DNA of 64,000 nt from Prunus persica (Eukaryota; Streptophyta; Magnoliopsida; Rosales; Rosaceae), in NCBI RefSeq assembly GCF_000346465.2, contig NC_034011.1, forward strand, positions 1,090,636 to 1,154,635, read 5' to 3'. A model generated the notes under the pieces. It was not told the origin of the DNA. It searched no databases and worked only from the letters and a program-made list of their open reading frames with translations. The position numbers and the translations under genes were made by a program. This document shows positions 37,905-48,692 of this stretch, one piece after another (the stretch's first letter is position 1; every line of letters starts with the position of its first letter).

Positions 37905-38010
37905 GGGATTTGGGAAAGATCAGAGTTCTGGCTTGGAAATTAAAAATAGCGCAAGTTTGAATCTGCTTCGATCATATGGGGAAAGTAGCATCACTTCAAT
38001 CCCAAATCCC
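37905..38010 (-). ncRNA. C/D-box snoRNA, copy A
   Basis: The minus strand shows an 11-bp perfect terminal stem GGGATTTGGGA/TCCCAAATCCC. Just inside it are a C box GTGATGC (last base off consensus) and a D box CTGA; the unit is 106 nt. The inner sequence parallels copy B (CTTTCCCCATATGATCGAA and TTCCAAGCCAG before the D box), while the stems differ completely. Conserved inside with compensating stems is what a real structured RNA pair would show. Probably processed from one precursor with copy B. Confidence 0.72.
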
Positions 38011-38289
38011 TAACATCCAATATGAATCACAACAAAAGTAAAGCGGAAAAACCTAAAAACAAAAAAATCAAACACAAAACTGTGGCGCCGGCTCATACGA
38101 AGAGCCCATTCTTACTCAGAGGAAGCTTGATATCAGTTTCTTCGACGCCGAAACTTAAAACCTAAATGCTAATACTATGTATGCAAACGCAAAAGAAACA
38201 ACATCAAAAAAGTTACCATGAAGGTGAACCGAGAATGCAGAGGCAGAGAGGGTGCGTGAGACGGTGAGAGGGTTGAAGGATGCGATTCA

Positions 38290-38452
38290 ATTTATAGGGT
38301 ATCGACGTGCGCTCGGAAACCCTAATTTCATTAGGCTGAGTTATGTCGGTCCTAGTATGGCAAAACGACAGCGTTGCTAGGCAATAACCCTCGGCCCTTT
38401 TACGGCCCTAAGACCCAAGTAGGGGTAAGCCCATAAATTTGGAAGAAGCCCA
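38290..38452 (-). promoter_or_regulatory. Promoter of the snoRNA unit: TATA, telobox, two site II boxes
   Basis: Reading on the minus strand: TGGGCT at 38447-38452 and again at 38428-38433 (site II), a telobox (AAACCCTAA on the plus strand, 38317-38325), then CTATAAAT at 38291-38298. Telobox plus site II is the known arrangement in promoters of plant ribosomal-protein and snoRNA genes. The two snoRNAs begin about 280 bp downstream, supporting a polycistronic non-coding transcript. Confidence 0.65.
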
Positions 38453-38817
38453 TGGGGTGGCTGCTTCCATTCGCAGCTCCACTTTTGGTTTAGTTTTCTA
38501 ATTTTTTGAAGTCAGATATTATTTTCTAATTTTTCTTTCTTCTTTGTCTTTGTTCGCTTAGACTTATTAATTTGGTAAACAATTTGCCTAGTCCAATTTA
38601 AATATTAACCTTATTCAAGGCATTATAAGTATTCTTATTCGAGTTTTTGTGGTACATCCAATGGTGCATTGTCAAGTTTTTAATCATTAAATCAAAAGTC
38701 TAAAAGACTAAAATTTGATGGTCGATAAAACAATACATTTTACGTTATGTTAGATGTACCACAAAGAGGCAGAGCGGCTTCGAGCAGGTGGTGCAGCTGG
38801 TGTGCAACACGGATGGC

Positions 38818-39090
38818 TGACGCCCTACATGACTCAAAAATCCTGATCGATGCCCTTCGCGAAGGAAGTTGCCCTGACGCCAACGTAGAATAGATCCTCC
38901 ATGATATTCGTATACTTAGTCAACAGTTCACATCTATTTGTTTCTCTTTTGGTCCTCGCACACGCAACTTTGCTGCTCACACAATGGCGAGTCATGTATC
39001 CAAATTTTCTGGTGCCTGTAATTGGGATTCCTTGACCCCCTTATGCCTGTTATCGTCACTTGAGAAGGAAGCGGCCGGCTTGGCAACTTT
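38818..39090 (+). pseudogene. RNase H-like (RVT_3) C-terminal fragment
   Basis: The plus strand reads DALHDSKILIDALREGSCPD, an in-frame stop, then ILHDIRILSQQFTSICFSFG and PRTRNFAAHTMASHVSKF. The pattern DI..L...F..I.F.F.PR..N.AAH..A is the end of the plant RVT_3/RNase H domain, here with a stop. It is isolated from any reverse transcriptase. Confidence 0.6.
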
Positions 39091-40071
39091 GAATAGTTGA
39101 ACACTTTTCATTGTTTCTTTTCGTAGATAAGAATTTCATTTTGAATGCAAGACTGATCATCCTCATTCCTCTATTTGCCTTCATGTGTCTAAATACACCA
39201 TGTACTTTCCCTCAAACATTGCGGTTGAGTCGGATGTCTCCCTCCCTCCATTCAATTCAACGTTTACTTTACCACGCTTCTCTTTCCATTAATTGACCCT
39301 TCTCTTTCTTGGGAATAGGCTGAATACTCAGAGGACGACATGGCTGCTCCTTCTAGGCCAATAACAATTTGACTTAGTCTTGTTTTCTTTGGGTGCACAA
39401 CCTCTTTGGATTGTTTAGCCATCGCAATCTGTTATTGTTAAAGGGCTAAATTGGTGAAATGCTTCATGAACTTGGATCTAACTTTTAATTTATCCTATAA
39501 TTTTTTTAAATTAAGAATATGAACTCTTTTTTTGGTCAACATTCCCTTACCATCTAAATCTTAAACATTTTATCCAAATTCCTGCATGTTGGTTTCATTA
39601 AGTTTATGGATCCAATCCAACCTGTTGCCACTCTTGCAGTAGTGACCAAAAATTTAATATAATTTCCCCAACTCGTTTTTAGTGCAGCAGTACCTTTTGG
39701 ACGTTTGATTTAACTTTGGCTATTATATTTAGAAAAGTGATTTAGAAAATCTCTTTTTATAATTTTGCCTCAACGGAATTATGTCTCCATTATAAATATT
39801 CTTTTTGTAACCACCATTACATAGATATTTAAATATCACACACCAAAATGTATTTTGGCCTGGTACTCGACCATAGCATAAAATATGGGCTTTACCTCAA
39901 ACGTGCTTGAATAAATTTTTTTAAAAAATTAGAACCTCAAAAAATATTGTTTTCTTTTTCTTTTTGCTGAATACTTTTGTGGTTTGTAAGTTTAACCTTT
40001 CCACGGACAACACATGCATGGATATAATGATCACCAAAAAACACAAAGGGTAACTTATTATGACAGCCAAG
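39091..40071. other. Intergenic, nothing recognised
   Basis: AT-rich spacer between the RNase H fragment and the hAT MITE. The short open frame at 39111-39296 has no motif. The last eight bases are the left target duplication of the following element. Confidence 0.5.
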
Positions 40072-40643
40072 TAGGGATGGCAAAAATTCCCTTAGGGATG
40101 GGTCCCTATCGAGTCTCCGATTTTAACGGGGGGAGATTTCGGGGCTAAATGGGTATCGGATATGGGGATTTCCGAACTTAAAAAATTCTTGACAGGTATG
40201 GGGAGAGGATGGTATTGGCGTCCCCATCATCGAGCCCCGAGCCGAAAATATATATGTTTATATTTAAATAAATAAATATATAATTATAATATTTATGTTT
40301 AACCCTAAGTTAACTTCCCTCTCCTAATTCTTCCTCATTTTCTATGGAATTTCATATTTATGTGATTTTGAATAGTTGAGTTGAACTTTATAGTTAATTT
40401 GGATGTGTTGAATGATAATTTAATATGAAACTTAATGTTAAAATGTATGATAAATATTTTTTAATGCAAAAAAATCAGGGATTCGGGGCGGGTATGGGGG
40501 ATAGTCCCCCGACTGAGACGGGAATGGGGATTCCCCGAAACCTAATAAACGGGGATGGGTTTGGGGACGGGGGCGGGGATGGAGAGCGGGGATGGGGATG
40601 GTATTGTCATGCCCGGCCCCTACCAGACCCGTTGCCATCCCTA
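40072..40643. mobile_element. Complete Ac-like hAT MITE with 8-bp target duplication
   Basis: A 572-bp element with perfect 12-bp terminal inverted repeats TAGGGATGGCAA/TTGCCATCCCTA, close to maize Ac ends. It is flanked by CAGCCAAG on both sides (40064-40071 and 40644-40651), the 8-bp duplication made by hAT transposases. Both ends are rich in GGGGA words and the middle is AT-rich. No transposase. A truncated inverted copy is at 22165. Confidence 0.9.
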
Positions 40644-41035
40644 CAGCCAAGCCTTTAATCAATTTTGCTTAATAATGATGTATCTGCTAATTAAAAATTA
40701 TCTAAAAATAAAAATAAAAGGTTAGGGGTCTGTCTGTTTTCTGTTTTCATTCTCAAAAAACACTGAGATTAATTATTTTAACCTTTTAGTTATAATTCAC
40801 TGAAAATGCAAAAAACATCAAAATGTTGTTTTCATTTTTAGAGAATATGGATTCATTGAGAAAAAACAGTACATAAGCCACCATCATAACCATCATCGTC
40901 AAACACCACCCAACAACCACAACAGACCAGAAACCTGCTAATCGCACCACCACCTAGTCGAACTCAATCGATCGTACCATCAATACTACTTGTACCAAAT
41001 CGAAGTACCACCACCCACTCAACAAACTACTAAGG

Positions 41036-41038
<3 letters not shown>

Positions 41039-41095
<57 letters not shown>
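41039..41095. repeat. (GA)n microsatellite
   Basis: About 28 uninterrupted GA units. Sequence before it is CCA/ACC-rich. Confidence 0.95.
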
Positions 41096-41097
<2 letters not shown>

Positions 41098-41179
41098 AGA
41101 CGGGCCTTATACTGTTAACTTTTAGAGAGACGGGCCAACGGCTCACAGTGAGCACCGCTGATATTGAGTAAGGGTAAAC

Positions 41180-41520
41180 ATTCAAGCCCAACATGTGAAC
41201 ATCACATGTTGGGTAACAGGTAAAGGTAAAGGCCTAGTAATTCAAGCCCAATCAATCCACCCGCTCTGATACCATGTTAAATTTCATAGAGACAGGTTAT
41301 CGGCCTACTACTAGCAACTCGGTGGGTAAAGGTAAATGCCTAGTAATTCAAGCCCAATCAATCTACCCGCTCTGATACCATGTTAAATGTTAGAGAGACA
41401 GGCCATCGGCCCACTACTAGCAACTCGGTGGGTAAAGGTAAATGCCTTGTAATTCAAGCCCAATCAATCCACCTGCTCTAATACCATGTTAAATTTCAGA
41501 TAGACAGGCTAGCAACACCG
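41180..41520. repeat. 106-bp tandem repeat carrying retrotransposon primer-binding sites
   Basis: The block TTCAAGCCCAATCAATC starts at 41241, 41347 and 41453, an exact 106-bp period over about three units, with a partial unit upstream. Each unit contains GCTCTGATACCATGTTAAA (third slightly mutated), whose complement includes the methionine-tRNA primer site TGGTATCAGAGC. The array therefore comes from the LTR/primer-site border of a minus-strand retrotransposon that was later tandemly amplified. Confidence 0.75.
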
Positions 41521-42185
41521 ATATTGTCCACAACTTAACCACCTACAAAACCCAGTAGGTGTAAGGTTTTATCACAAAGGCCTTAGTGATATTACTAGTA
41601 GAACCATTCATTATATATTTTATTTTATTTAGTCAAGTTTTCGATGTGGGACTTATATCTTTCAACAAATACCAACATAACAACTTGTTCTTCTATTCGG
41701 ATACGATGTTACCATTTATTATTTTACTATTTTAAAGTCACTTTCAAAGTCTTTTCTTTTAAGAGCTTTCGTTTTAAAACACTATATAGTTTACTAATTT
41801 AGAAGATAGAAATACAATTTCACTTGATTAAAATAAGGTCAAAGTCTAAAAGTAGTACCTAATTTTACAATAATGTAATTTGAAATATCAAAATTACACA
41901 CAATGCCACATGTCCACCTCCGGTAATCCCCTTTTCGCCCAACTACCACCGCCGCCGCCCAGCCGCCACCATTGCCCACCACTGCCTATTCCGGCCAACC
42001 ACTGCCACCTGCTACCATCCAATTACAAATCTGATTATAAAAAATTAAAAATAAAAAAAAAGTCAAAGTAAAAACAAAAACTACATCAAAGAGTTGAAAA
42101 ATCAACTTATAAAAACTAAAAAATAACTAGAAAATTCAAATAACAATTTGATCAAGAATATACTCAACAACAGAAAAACTGAGGA
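41521..42185. other. Spacer, retrotransposon debris
   Basis: Continues with LTR-like words (CACAACTTAACCACCTAC, TCGATGTGGGACTTATATC), then AT-rich sequence with a CCACC/CCGCC-rich patch near 41940-42010. No supportable gene. Confidence 0.4.
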
Positions 42186-42545
42186 GGATGTTGTAGGCTT
42201 TTTCGTGGCATGCGTCCATGGCGAAATCTTTGGCGAAGCGTTCATGGCGCGCCAGCTTCTAGAAGAGTCTTGATGGCGTCTCCATGGCCCAGCTTGGCCG
42301 CGTGCATCAGCGGGGTGAGGCGGCCGCCGTCGAAGTACGAAACATCACCTCCGATTTCGATTAAAGTTTTCAGCTCTAAAGAAACCAAGTTCATGAATTT
42401 GGGTTACGTCATGGACGCGGCTCTGGTGCCATCGTCGTTCCCGCCCGGTACGGACCCGAACGTGGTGGTTTGCTTTTAGATGGCAAATCCAGACGGCAGT
42501 GGCTTCATCGTGACAAGGAGTTGCAGAGAGCTCTGTCGTCGCATA
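42186..42545 (-). pseudogene. Ankyrin-repeat pseudogene (RMT2-like ankyrin protein)
   Basis: The minus strand reads ELKTLIEIGGDVSYFDGGRL, then TPLMHAAKLGHGDAIKTLLE and AGAP, a typical ankyrin repeat with the TPLMHAA and LLEAGA hallmarks. After a break come DFAMDACHEKAYNILL. The order matches small plant ankyrin proteins annotated as arginine methyltransferase 2-like. Frames upstream are shifted and carry stops, and a piece between AGAP and DFAMDA is lost. It is much GC-richer than its flanks. No intact start or end, so a dead copy or retro-fragment. Confidence 0.6.
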
Positions 42546-43359
42546 ACAGAGGATGAGATATGATTTGGCTAAGGCTTTTAAACAAAAAAGGTAAAATTGT
42601 ATTTTACCTTTGTAGTTTAGACAAGCCCAACAAATATGGTCCTCTTTGGCCAAATTCAAAACAAAATTTAATTCCTATGTATCAAAATCCAAACAGAAAT
42701 ACTATAGGTATCGAATCTCTATTAGTAAAGACTCTTATGATTAATACCTTTTCTTTTTCTTTTTTTTTGTTCCGACACTTTCAAAGTTTTGGTCCAAATA
42801 AATAAAAGTCACCTTCAAAGTCGACTCCAATCCAATAAAATATGAAAATTATTTTTCACCATGTCACTGATCGGTTTAATAACAAAAGCAGAAAGTGATT
42901 AATTGCCGGGTTTTTCCATAATTCGCTTGAATGCAACTTAATAATTGGTGAGATTGACAGGCCTTCCCCTCTACTCATGCGCACTGATGAAGGAGAGGTT
43001 GAATGGACCTCCCCTTTTTTTTTTGGTAAATAAAATAAAAACAAGTCCCACAACTCTGTTTTGTGTTTGCTAATGCTATTGACCGACTAAACCAAACCTT
43101 CTACACGACACGACTTTCATCACCTTCTCCTGCAAGTCTATAAAATTGACACCCCCGACTTTGAATGGGTTCAAAAGTAAAGTCCAAAACCAAGGGTAAA
43201 GGCTGGGGCAGGCTCATAGAGAACATGCCCCTCCTTTGTTACTATTAGACTATTATTCAACACCATAAGGTCGGAAGGCACCGTCCATGTTCCAACTTGG
43301 CAACTTTCTATAACTTTGAATAAAACATCATTTTAATAACCTCTGGAATTCTTTTCCCC
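42546..43359. other. GAD copy 1 upstream region
   Basis: From about 42960 this is recognisably homologous to the region before GAD copy 2 (near 53165 on). The part at about 43196-43372 has no counterpart in copy 2. No gene supported. Confidence 0.5.
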
Positions 43360-43367
43360 TATAAATA
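43360..43367 (+). promoter_or_regulatory. TATA box of GAD copy 1
   Basis: TATAAATA, 155 bp upstream of the start codon, followed by a pyrimidine-rich leader. It lies in the segment missing from copy 2. A second TATAAAA occurs at about 43140 and is shared by both copies. Confidence 0.6.
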
Positions 43368-43514
43368 TATGTGTCCACTCTTCCCTTCCCTAAGTTGTAT
43401 GCTACTACTTCATTTGGTGACTTTGTCTACATCGATCTTCTTCCCTTTTCAAAACCCATATCCACATTTCTAGATCTCTCTCTGAAACTTCTACACCATC
43501 ATCAATCCATCACC

Positions 43515-46500
43515 ATGGTTCTCTCAAAGACTGCTTCGGAGTCGGATGTCTCTGTCCACTCAACCTTCGCTTCTCGATATGTTCGAACTTCTCTCCCCAG
43601 GTAATTTTAGATTCACATTCTAACAAACATAAAACACTTTAACAGCAAAAGAAATCTTTCTCTTTATGGATGCATGATTCATATTTAATTTGATCATCGA
43701 TGTTATTGCCGATGAATTCATACTTTTGATCGATCATGCAGATTCAAAATGGCGGAAAACTCGATCCCCAAGGAGGCAGCGTACCAGATCATAAACGACG
43801 AGCTTATGTTGGACGGCAACCCGAGGCTGAATCTGGCGTCGTTCGTGACCACATGGATGGAGCCTGAGTGCGATAAACTGATGATGGCCTCCATCAACAA
43901 GAACTACGTGGACATGGATGAATACCCTGTCACCACTGAGCTCCAGGTAACCTCATATCTTCTTTTTCATCCTCATCAAATCATCATCGTTTTGGATCCA
44001 TTCCCGTTTTACAATTTCTTATAATTAATCACATTTTCTTCATAATTTAATGCGTACTATGAGTGGAGTGTCCGACTGGGTGAGAATTAGTCAAGGTTAT
44101 CATATAATATTGTTTGAAAAGCAAATGCCTTGTTGGCCACGTCGTTCATTTCATTAATGACTAGTCTTTTCGCACGCCTTTACATATCTGTCAAAGGTTT
44201 ATTTTTTAAAAAATGTAAATTTATTTTAGAATTAAAAAATAATAATAGATAGTTAATTATTTTTTATTTAAAATTAATAAAAGATAACAGGGTAGTTATG
44301 TTCCATAAAAGTAGGATCTATTATCTTATTTTGTTTTTAATTTTAATTTTTTTAATATTAAAAAATGTGAATTTACCATATTATCCTCATTTAATTAATA
44401 ATTTCAATTCTTAATGTTTGAATTAACAAATGATATTTCTGGTATTTTGAATGTTTCACCTTTTTCTGCCTTTTGCTTTATATATATAGATTTACATTAA
44501 CTAAGAACATTTTTCAGAATTTTAAATATTTTACCGTTATTTACTTTTTACTTTATATATATAGATATATATAGATATAGATAATAATAATAATAAGCAC
44601 GTATCATTAAAGATATAAATAGATTATAGACTTGAGGAGTGACATGCCAGCCAACCTCCACATGCGAATAAATGATTGGCCGTGGTGACAACTCAAAAAT
44701 CACTCTCAAACAGACTTTTGTATTGCACTTCCAATCAATTGCCTTTTGTACTGCCTGTAGTCTTCAACTAGCTCTTATTTTTAAAAGTAGAGGAAAAAAA
44801 ACTTGCAATTTGTGACCAAAAATAAAAACCGCAATTTCACCTGAAACCGCAAGTTCCCAATTATTGTACTGGCCACTGGGCAAAGTAAGTTTTTTTTACC
44901 TCCACCTAATATTCCCTTGTGGATAGACTGATGGATTTTGACATCAAATAAGAGTCCACAACATATCTTGCAGTGTCGTGCGAAGCGCACTACGGAACAT
45001 TTGAAAAATGATAATAGAATTACATGGATGTTAGGATTTGAATTCAAAATCTTGTTTGAAGAAGTAATTACTTCAAATCACTACAGTAATAGGTGATTGG
45101 CGAAACTAATACTTTTGTAGTTGTAAAATTAGAGAAAAAAGTAAACTCGGGGAAACTCAATTATTTTCCTAGGATTTGACTTATTGTTTCTAAAATGAGT
45201 AAGATAATGTTTTTTTAATGCTAAAGCATCCTCAACTAGCTTTTGTTTCTAAAGTTAGTCAAACTTTAGTAATATGATAAAGCATCATTAACTAGTTCTT
45301 GGTCCGTCCATAAAAATATAAAATATTTCTTAGTCACATCAAAGAGATGACAAATTCAAAGAAACAAAATAATACCCCAAACAAAAGAAAAACCAGAAAG
45401 AAAAAAGGATGGTATGAATAAGTTGAAAGGTTGAAACAATTAGCGTTGATTTGGTCCACCCCGCAGTTTATGCCAAGATGCGTGGAATAAATTGGCTTCA
45501 TTATTGCTCTCTCTGTCTCTCTCTCACTCAAATGGGCAAGAAGGGACAGAGAGGACGATTTCAGATGTCAAAGTCCTGAATGAGCCTAATTTTGACTAGT
45601 AGAAAGATGCGTCTAACAAAGTATAGCAAATGCTTCATCGTTGATCATAATAATTGACGTAGTGAGTGATACATAATTTGACAAACTAATATATATATAT
45701 AGTCTAAAATAACAGTCCCTCTAATTGTATCCTCCAAATTCTAGGCTGCCATTTTTGTAGGAAAAAGCTTATGTAACTTCTAGCCTGTCATCAATCATCA
45801 TGTTAATTGATATGATTAACAACTCAAAACACAGATTAATTCAGAGAGCTTTGTATCTCAACTTACAGAATATGTTGGATATTTAGAGATAATTAATGAT
45901 GTGTTGTATTTTTGTGCATGATGTATATGAACACACAGAATCGGTGCGTAAACATCATAGCTCATCTCTTCAATGCCCCATTGGAGGATTCAGAGTCCGC
46001 AGTTGGAGTGGGAACTGTGGGCTCTTCTGAAGCCATCATGTTGGCCGGCTTAGCTTTCAAGAGGAAGTGGCAGAACAAGAGGAGAGCTGAGGGCAAGCCC
46101 ATTGACAACCCCAACATTGTCACCGGAGCCAATGTCCAGGTATTTATATATGCTCATCATATTTATTTCAGCAATTTTAATAAATAAATAAAAATAAAAT
46201 TCAACAATGATTGATGTTAGGGACAATATATTTTTAAACTACATAATTACAGTAAATGAATCGAATTATGTGACATGTGTAATCTATTTGTTACATTCTT
46301 TATTTATTATGATTAGTTGATAATTAAAACATCGTCTGCCAACTAATATTGTTACTATATGGATTAATTGAAGGTGTGCTGGGAGAAATTTGCAAGGTAC
46401 TTTGAGGTGGAGTTGAAGGAGGTGAAGTTGAGGGAAGGATACTATGTAATGGACCCTGAGAAAGCAGTGGAGATGGTTGATGAGAACACCATCTGCGTCG

Positions 46501-46593
46501 CTGCTATCCTTGGCTCCACTCTCAATGGAGAATTCGAAGATGTTAAGCGCCTGAATGATCTCTTGGTAGAGAAGAACAAGGAAACTGGGTATG

Positions 46594-46648
<55 letters not shown>

Positions 46649-48335
46649 TATCTTATTTACTGATGTGACACATACCATCACTTATTATGCATAAATAAAT
46701 GGCATTCACATGGTAATCTTAGTTATAATGGAATGAAATGTTGTCACATTAGTTGGAATTCAAAATATTAGAATAAGAGTTGGTGCTCTTAAAATTAATG
46801 ACAAAGCTTTTTAAATATATATATCCACAAATTAAGACAATATGGATCACGTCGACGCATGTATTATTTTTTCGACCCTCTCTTCTCAAATAAAACGGGA
46901 CTCATTTACACAGACGGGTCCTATATCTATTACTGACTCAGTATTGTTGATGCAGTCTAAATAACATTACACATGTGTATAACACCTAACTTTGATTATT
47001 ATTATTATTTTTCCGCTTGCGTAGATGGGATACTCCAATCCATGTAGACGCAGCAAGTGGTGGGTTTATTGCACCATTTCTGTACCCAGAACTTGAGTGG
47101 GACTTCCGTTTGCCCTTAGTGAAGAGCATCAATGTTAGTGGGCACAAGTACGGACTTGTGTATGCAGGAATTGGGTGGGTCATCTGGAGGAACAAAGAGG
47201 ACTTGCCTGAGGAACTCATCTTCCATATCAACTATCTTGGAGCAGATCAACCTACCTTCACCCTCAACTTCTCTAAAGGTACCTACTCTTTAAACTGTTC
47301 TCCTTATTTTATTGATATATATCATAGCAGTTTTAATACACTATTCACATTGGTAAATGTCCAACTGTAGGCTGAGTTTTCATGCTTTCCATAATGCAGG
47401 TTCCAGCCAAGTTATTGCTCAATATTATCAACTGATTCGCTTGGGTTTTGAGGTTGGTACACTTATAAATTATAAATGAAATTTGAAGATTTTTTCCTTC
47501 CTTCATTCTAATTAAGATAGTTTATCAAGAAAGGGTCCACTAGCGTTGCCTTTCACACTAAGCAAGCAAGCTACCAAATAAATGTCCATGTCAAATAGTT
47601 AACAAGCTACATGTCAATTTCGTGATCTGTATTTAGAGATCATTCTTATAAAAAATTAGCCAAATCAAGAATTATAAAGACATCTAATTGTGATAAGATA
47701 AGTAGACGAATGTAATGTTCTCATCAAACATTGAAGTTTCATGATAATAATCGCTATTCTATAACAAAAAGCTTGGTGATCATATCATCTGAAGATATGT
47801 ATGACATAATTAATTGAATTTTGTGCATGTAAACCAGGGGTACAGGAATGTCATGGAAAACTGTCGTGAAAACATGATAGTACTAAAAGAAGGATTGGAG
47901 AAGACAGAGCGCTTCAACATAGTCTCTAAAGACGAAGGGGTACCATTAGTGGCCTTCTCTTTGAGGGACAACCACCGCCATGACGAGTTCGAAATCTCTG
48001 ACTTGCTTCGCCGCTTCGGATGGATTGTCCCTGCCTACACCATGCCTCCAGATGCGCAACATGTCACAGTTTTGCGCGTGGTGATTAGAGAAGACTTCTC
48101 TCACACTTTGGCGGAGCGCCTAGTGAATGATATCCAGAAAGTGTTGCATGAACTAGACACACTTCCATCTAAGCTTAGCTCTAATGTGAAGGCTGCCGAC
48201 GGAGAGGATGGGAAACCTGCAGAGACGAGGGCACTTGAGAGTAAGAAGAGTGATTTGGAAAAGACAAGGGAGATCACAACAATTTGGAGGAAGTTTGTTA
48301 CGGCCAGGAAGCAGAAGATGAATGTTGTTTGTTAG
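43515..48335 (+). CDS. GAD: Glutamate decarboxylase, copy 1 (intact), 7 exons
   Basis: Exons: 43515-43600, 43742-43946, 45939-46139, 46374-46588, 47025-47278, 47400-47452 and 47838-48335, closing to 503 residues, normal for plant GAD. It converts glutamate to GABA and CO2 with pyridoxal phosphate in the cytosol. Landmarks: [18 protein letters not shown] (PLP-fold large domain), [13 protein letters not shown], and [11 protein letters not shown] with the Schiff-base Lys at about 277. The calmodulin-binding tail at the C-terminus has Trp at about 488 ([12 protein letters not shown]), the part that keeps plant GAD inactive until Ca2+/calmodulin or low pH relieves it. Intron 4 opens with a long CT repeat. 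A tandem relative starts 9.9 kb downstream. Confidence 0.95.
46597..46642. repeat. (CT)n microsatellite in GAD copy 1 intron 4
   Basis: About 22 CT units begin nine bases after the splice donor. The same position in copy 2 has only four, so the run expanded (or shrank) after duplication. Confidence 0.9.
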
Positions 48336-48692
48336 AAAGTGTCTGGTTTTTGCTACTCTAATTAATTATTAACTTTGCTAAAATTGAGTGTGTACTTGTA
48401 TGTGCTTTCAATTGGAGTGGGAGTGAGCGTCCTTTTTGTATCGCGTGTGACAATTTCTTTTGCTCAAATTTGATGCCTAATGAGTAGTTTTACACCCTTT
48501 ATTATTTTGTATGATCAAATTTTTGACAAGTTAGCTCGTGGTCTAACATAATTCTCTCTCAAATAGTGAAGATGCCTCGAGTTCAAAGTTCCCTTCGCCT
48601 GTTGATGAAACAAAACCAACCAAATTGTGAAATACAGAAATTTGGGCTTATAGATTCATTTGCCCCACTGTGAGCCCGATTAGACACTGAAA
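48336..48692. other. GAD copy 1 3' region, including an uninterrupted LINE target site
   Basis: 3' UTR, then sequence (48525-48692) matching the two flanks of the LINE at copy 2 without the LINE: CTCGTGGTCTAAC, then ATAATTCTCTCTCAAAT and TGAAATACAGAAATTTGGG. The same segment recurs after the LINE at 49989-50147, so the target region is present twice here. It contains a GAGTTCAAAGTTC word resembling a tRNA/SINE B box. Confidence 0.6.

Noticed and set aside
48525..48605. tRNA gene or SINE suggested by a GAGTTCAAAGTTC B-box-like word
   Set aside because: No matching A box at the right spacing forms a cloverleaf, and no poly-A tail or target duplication is visible.
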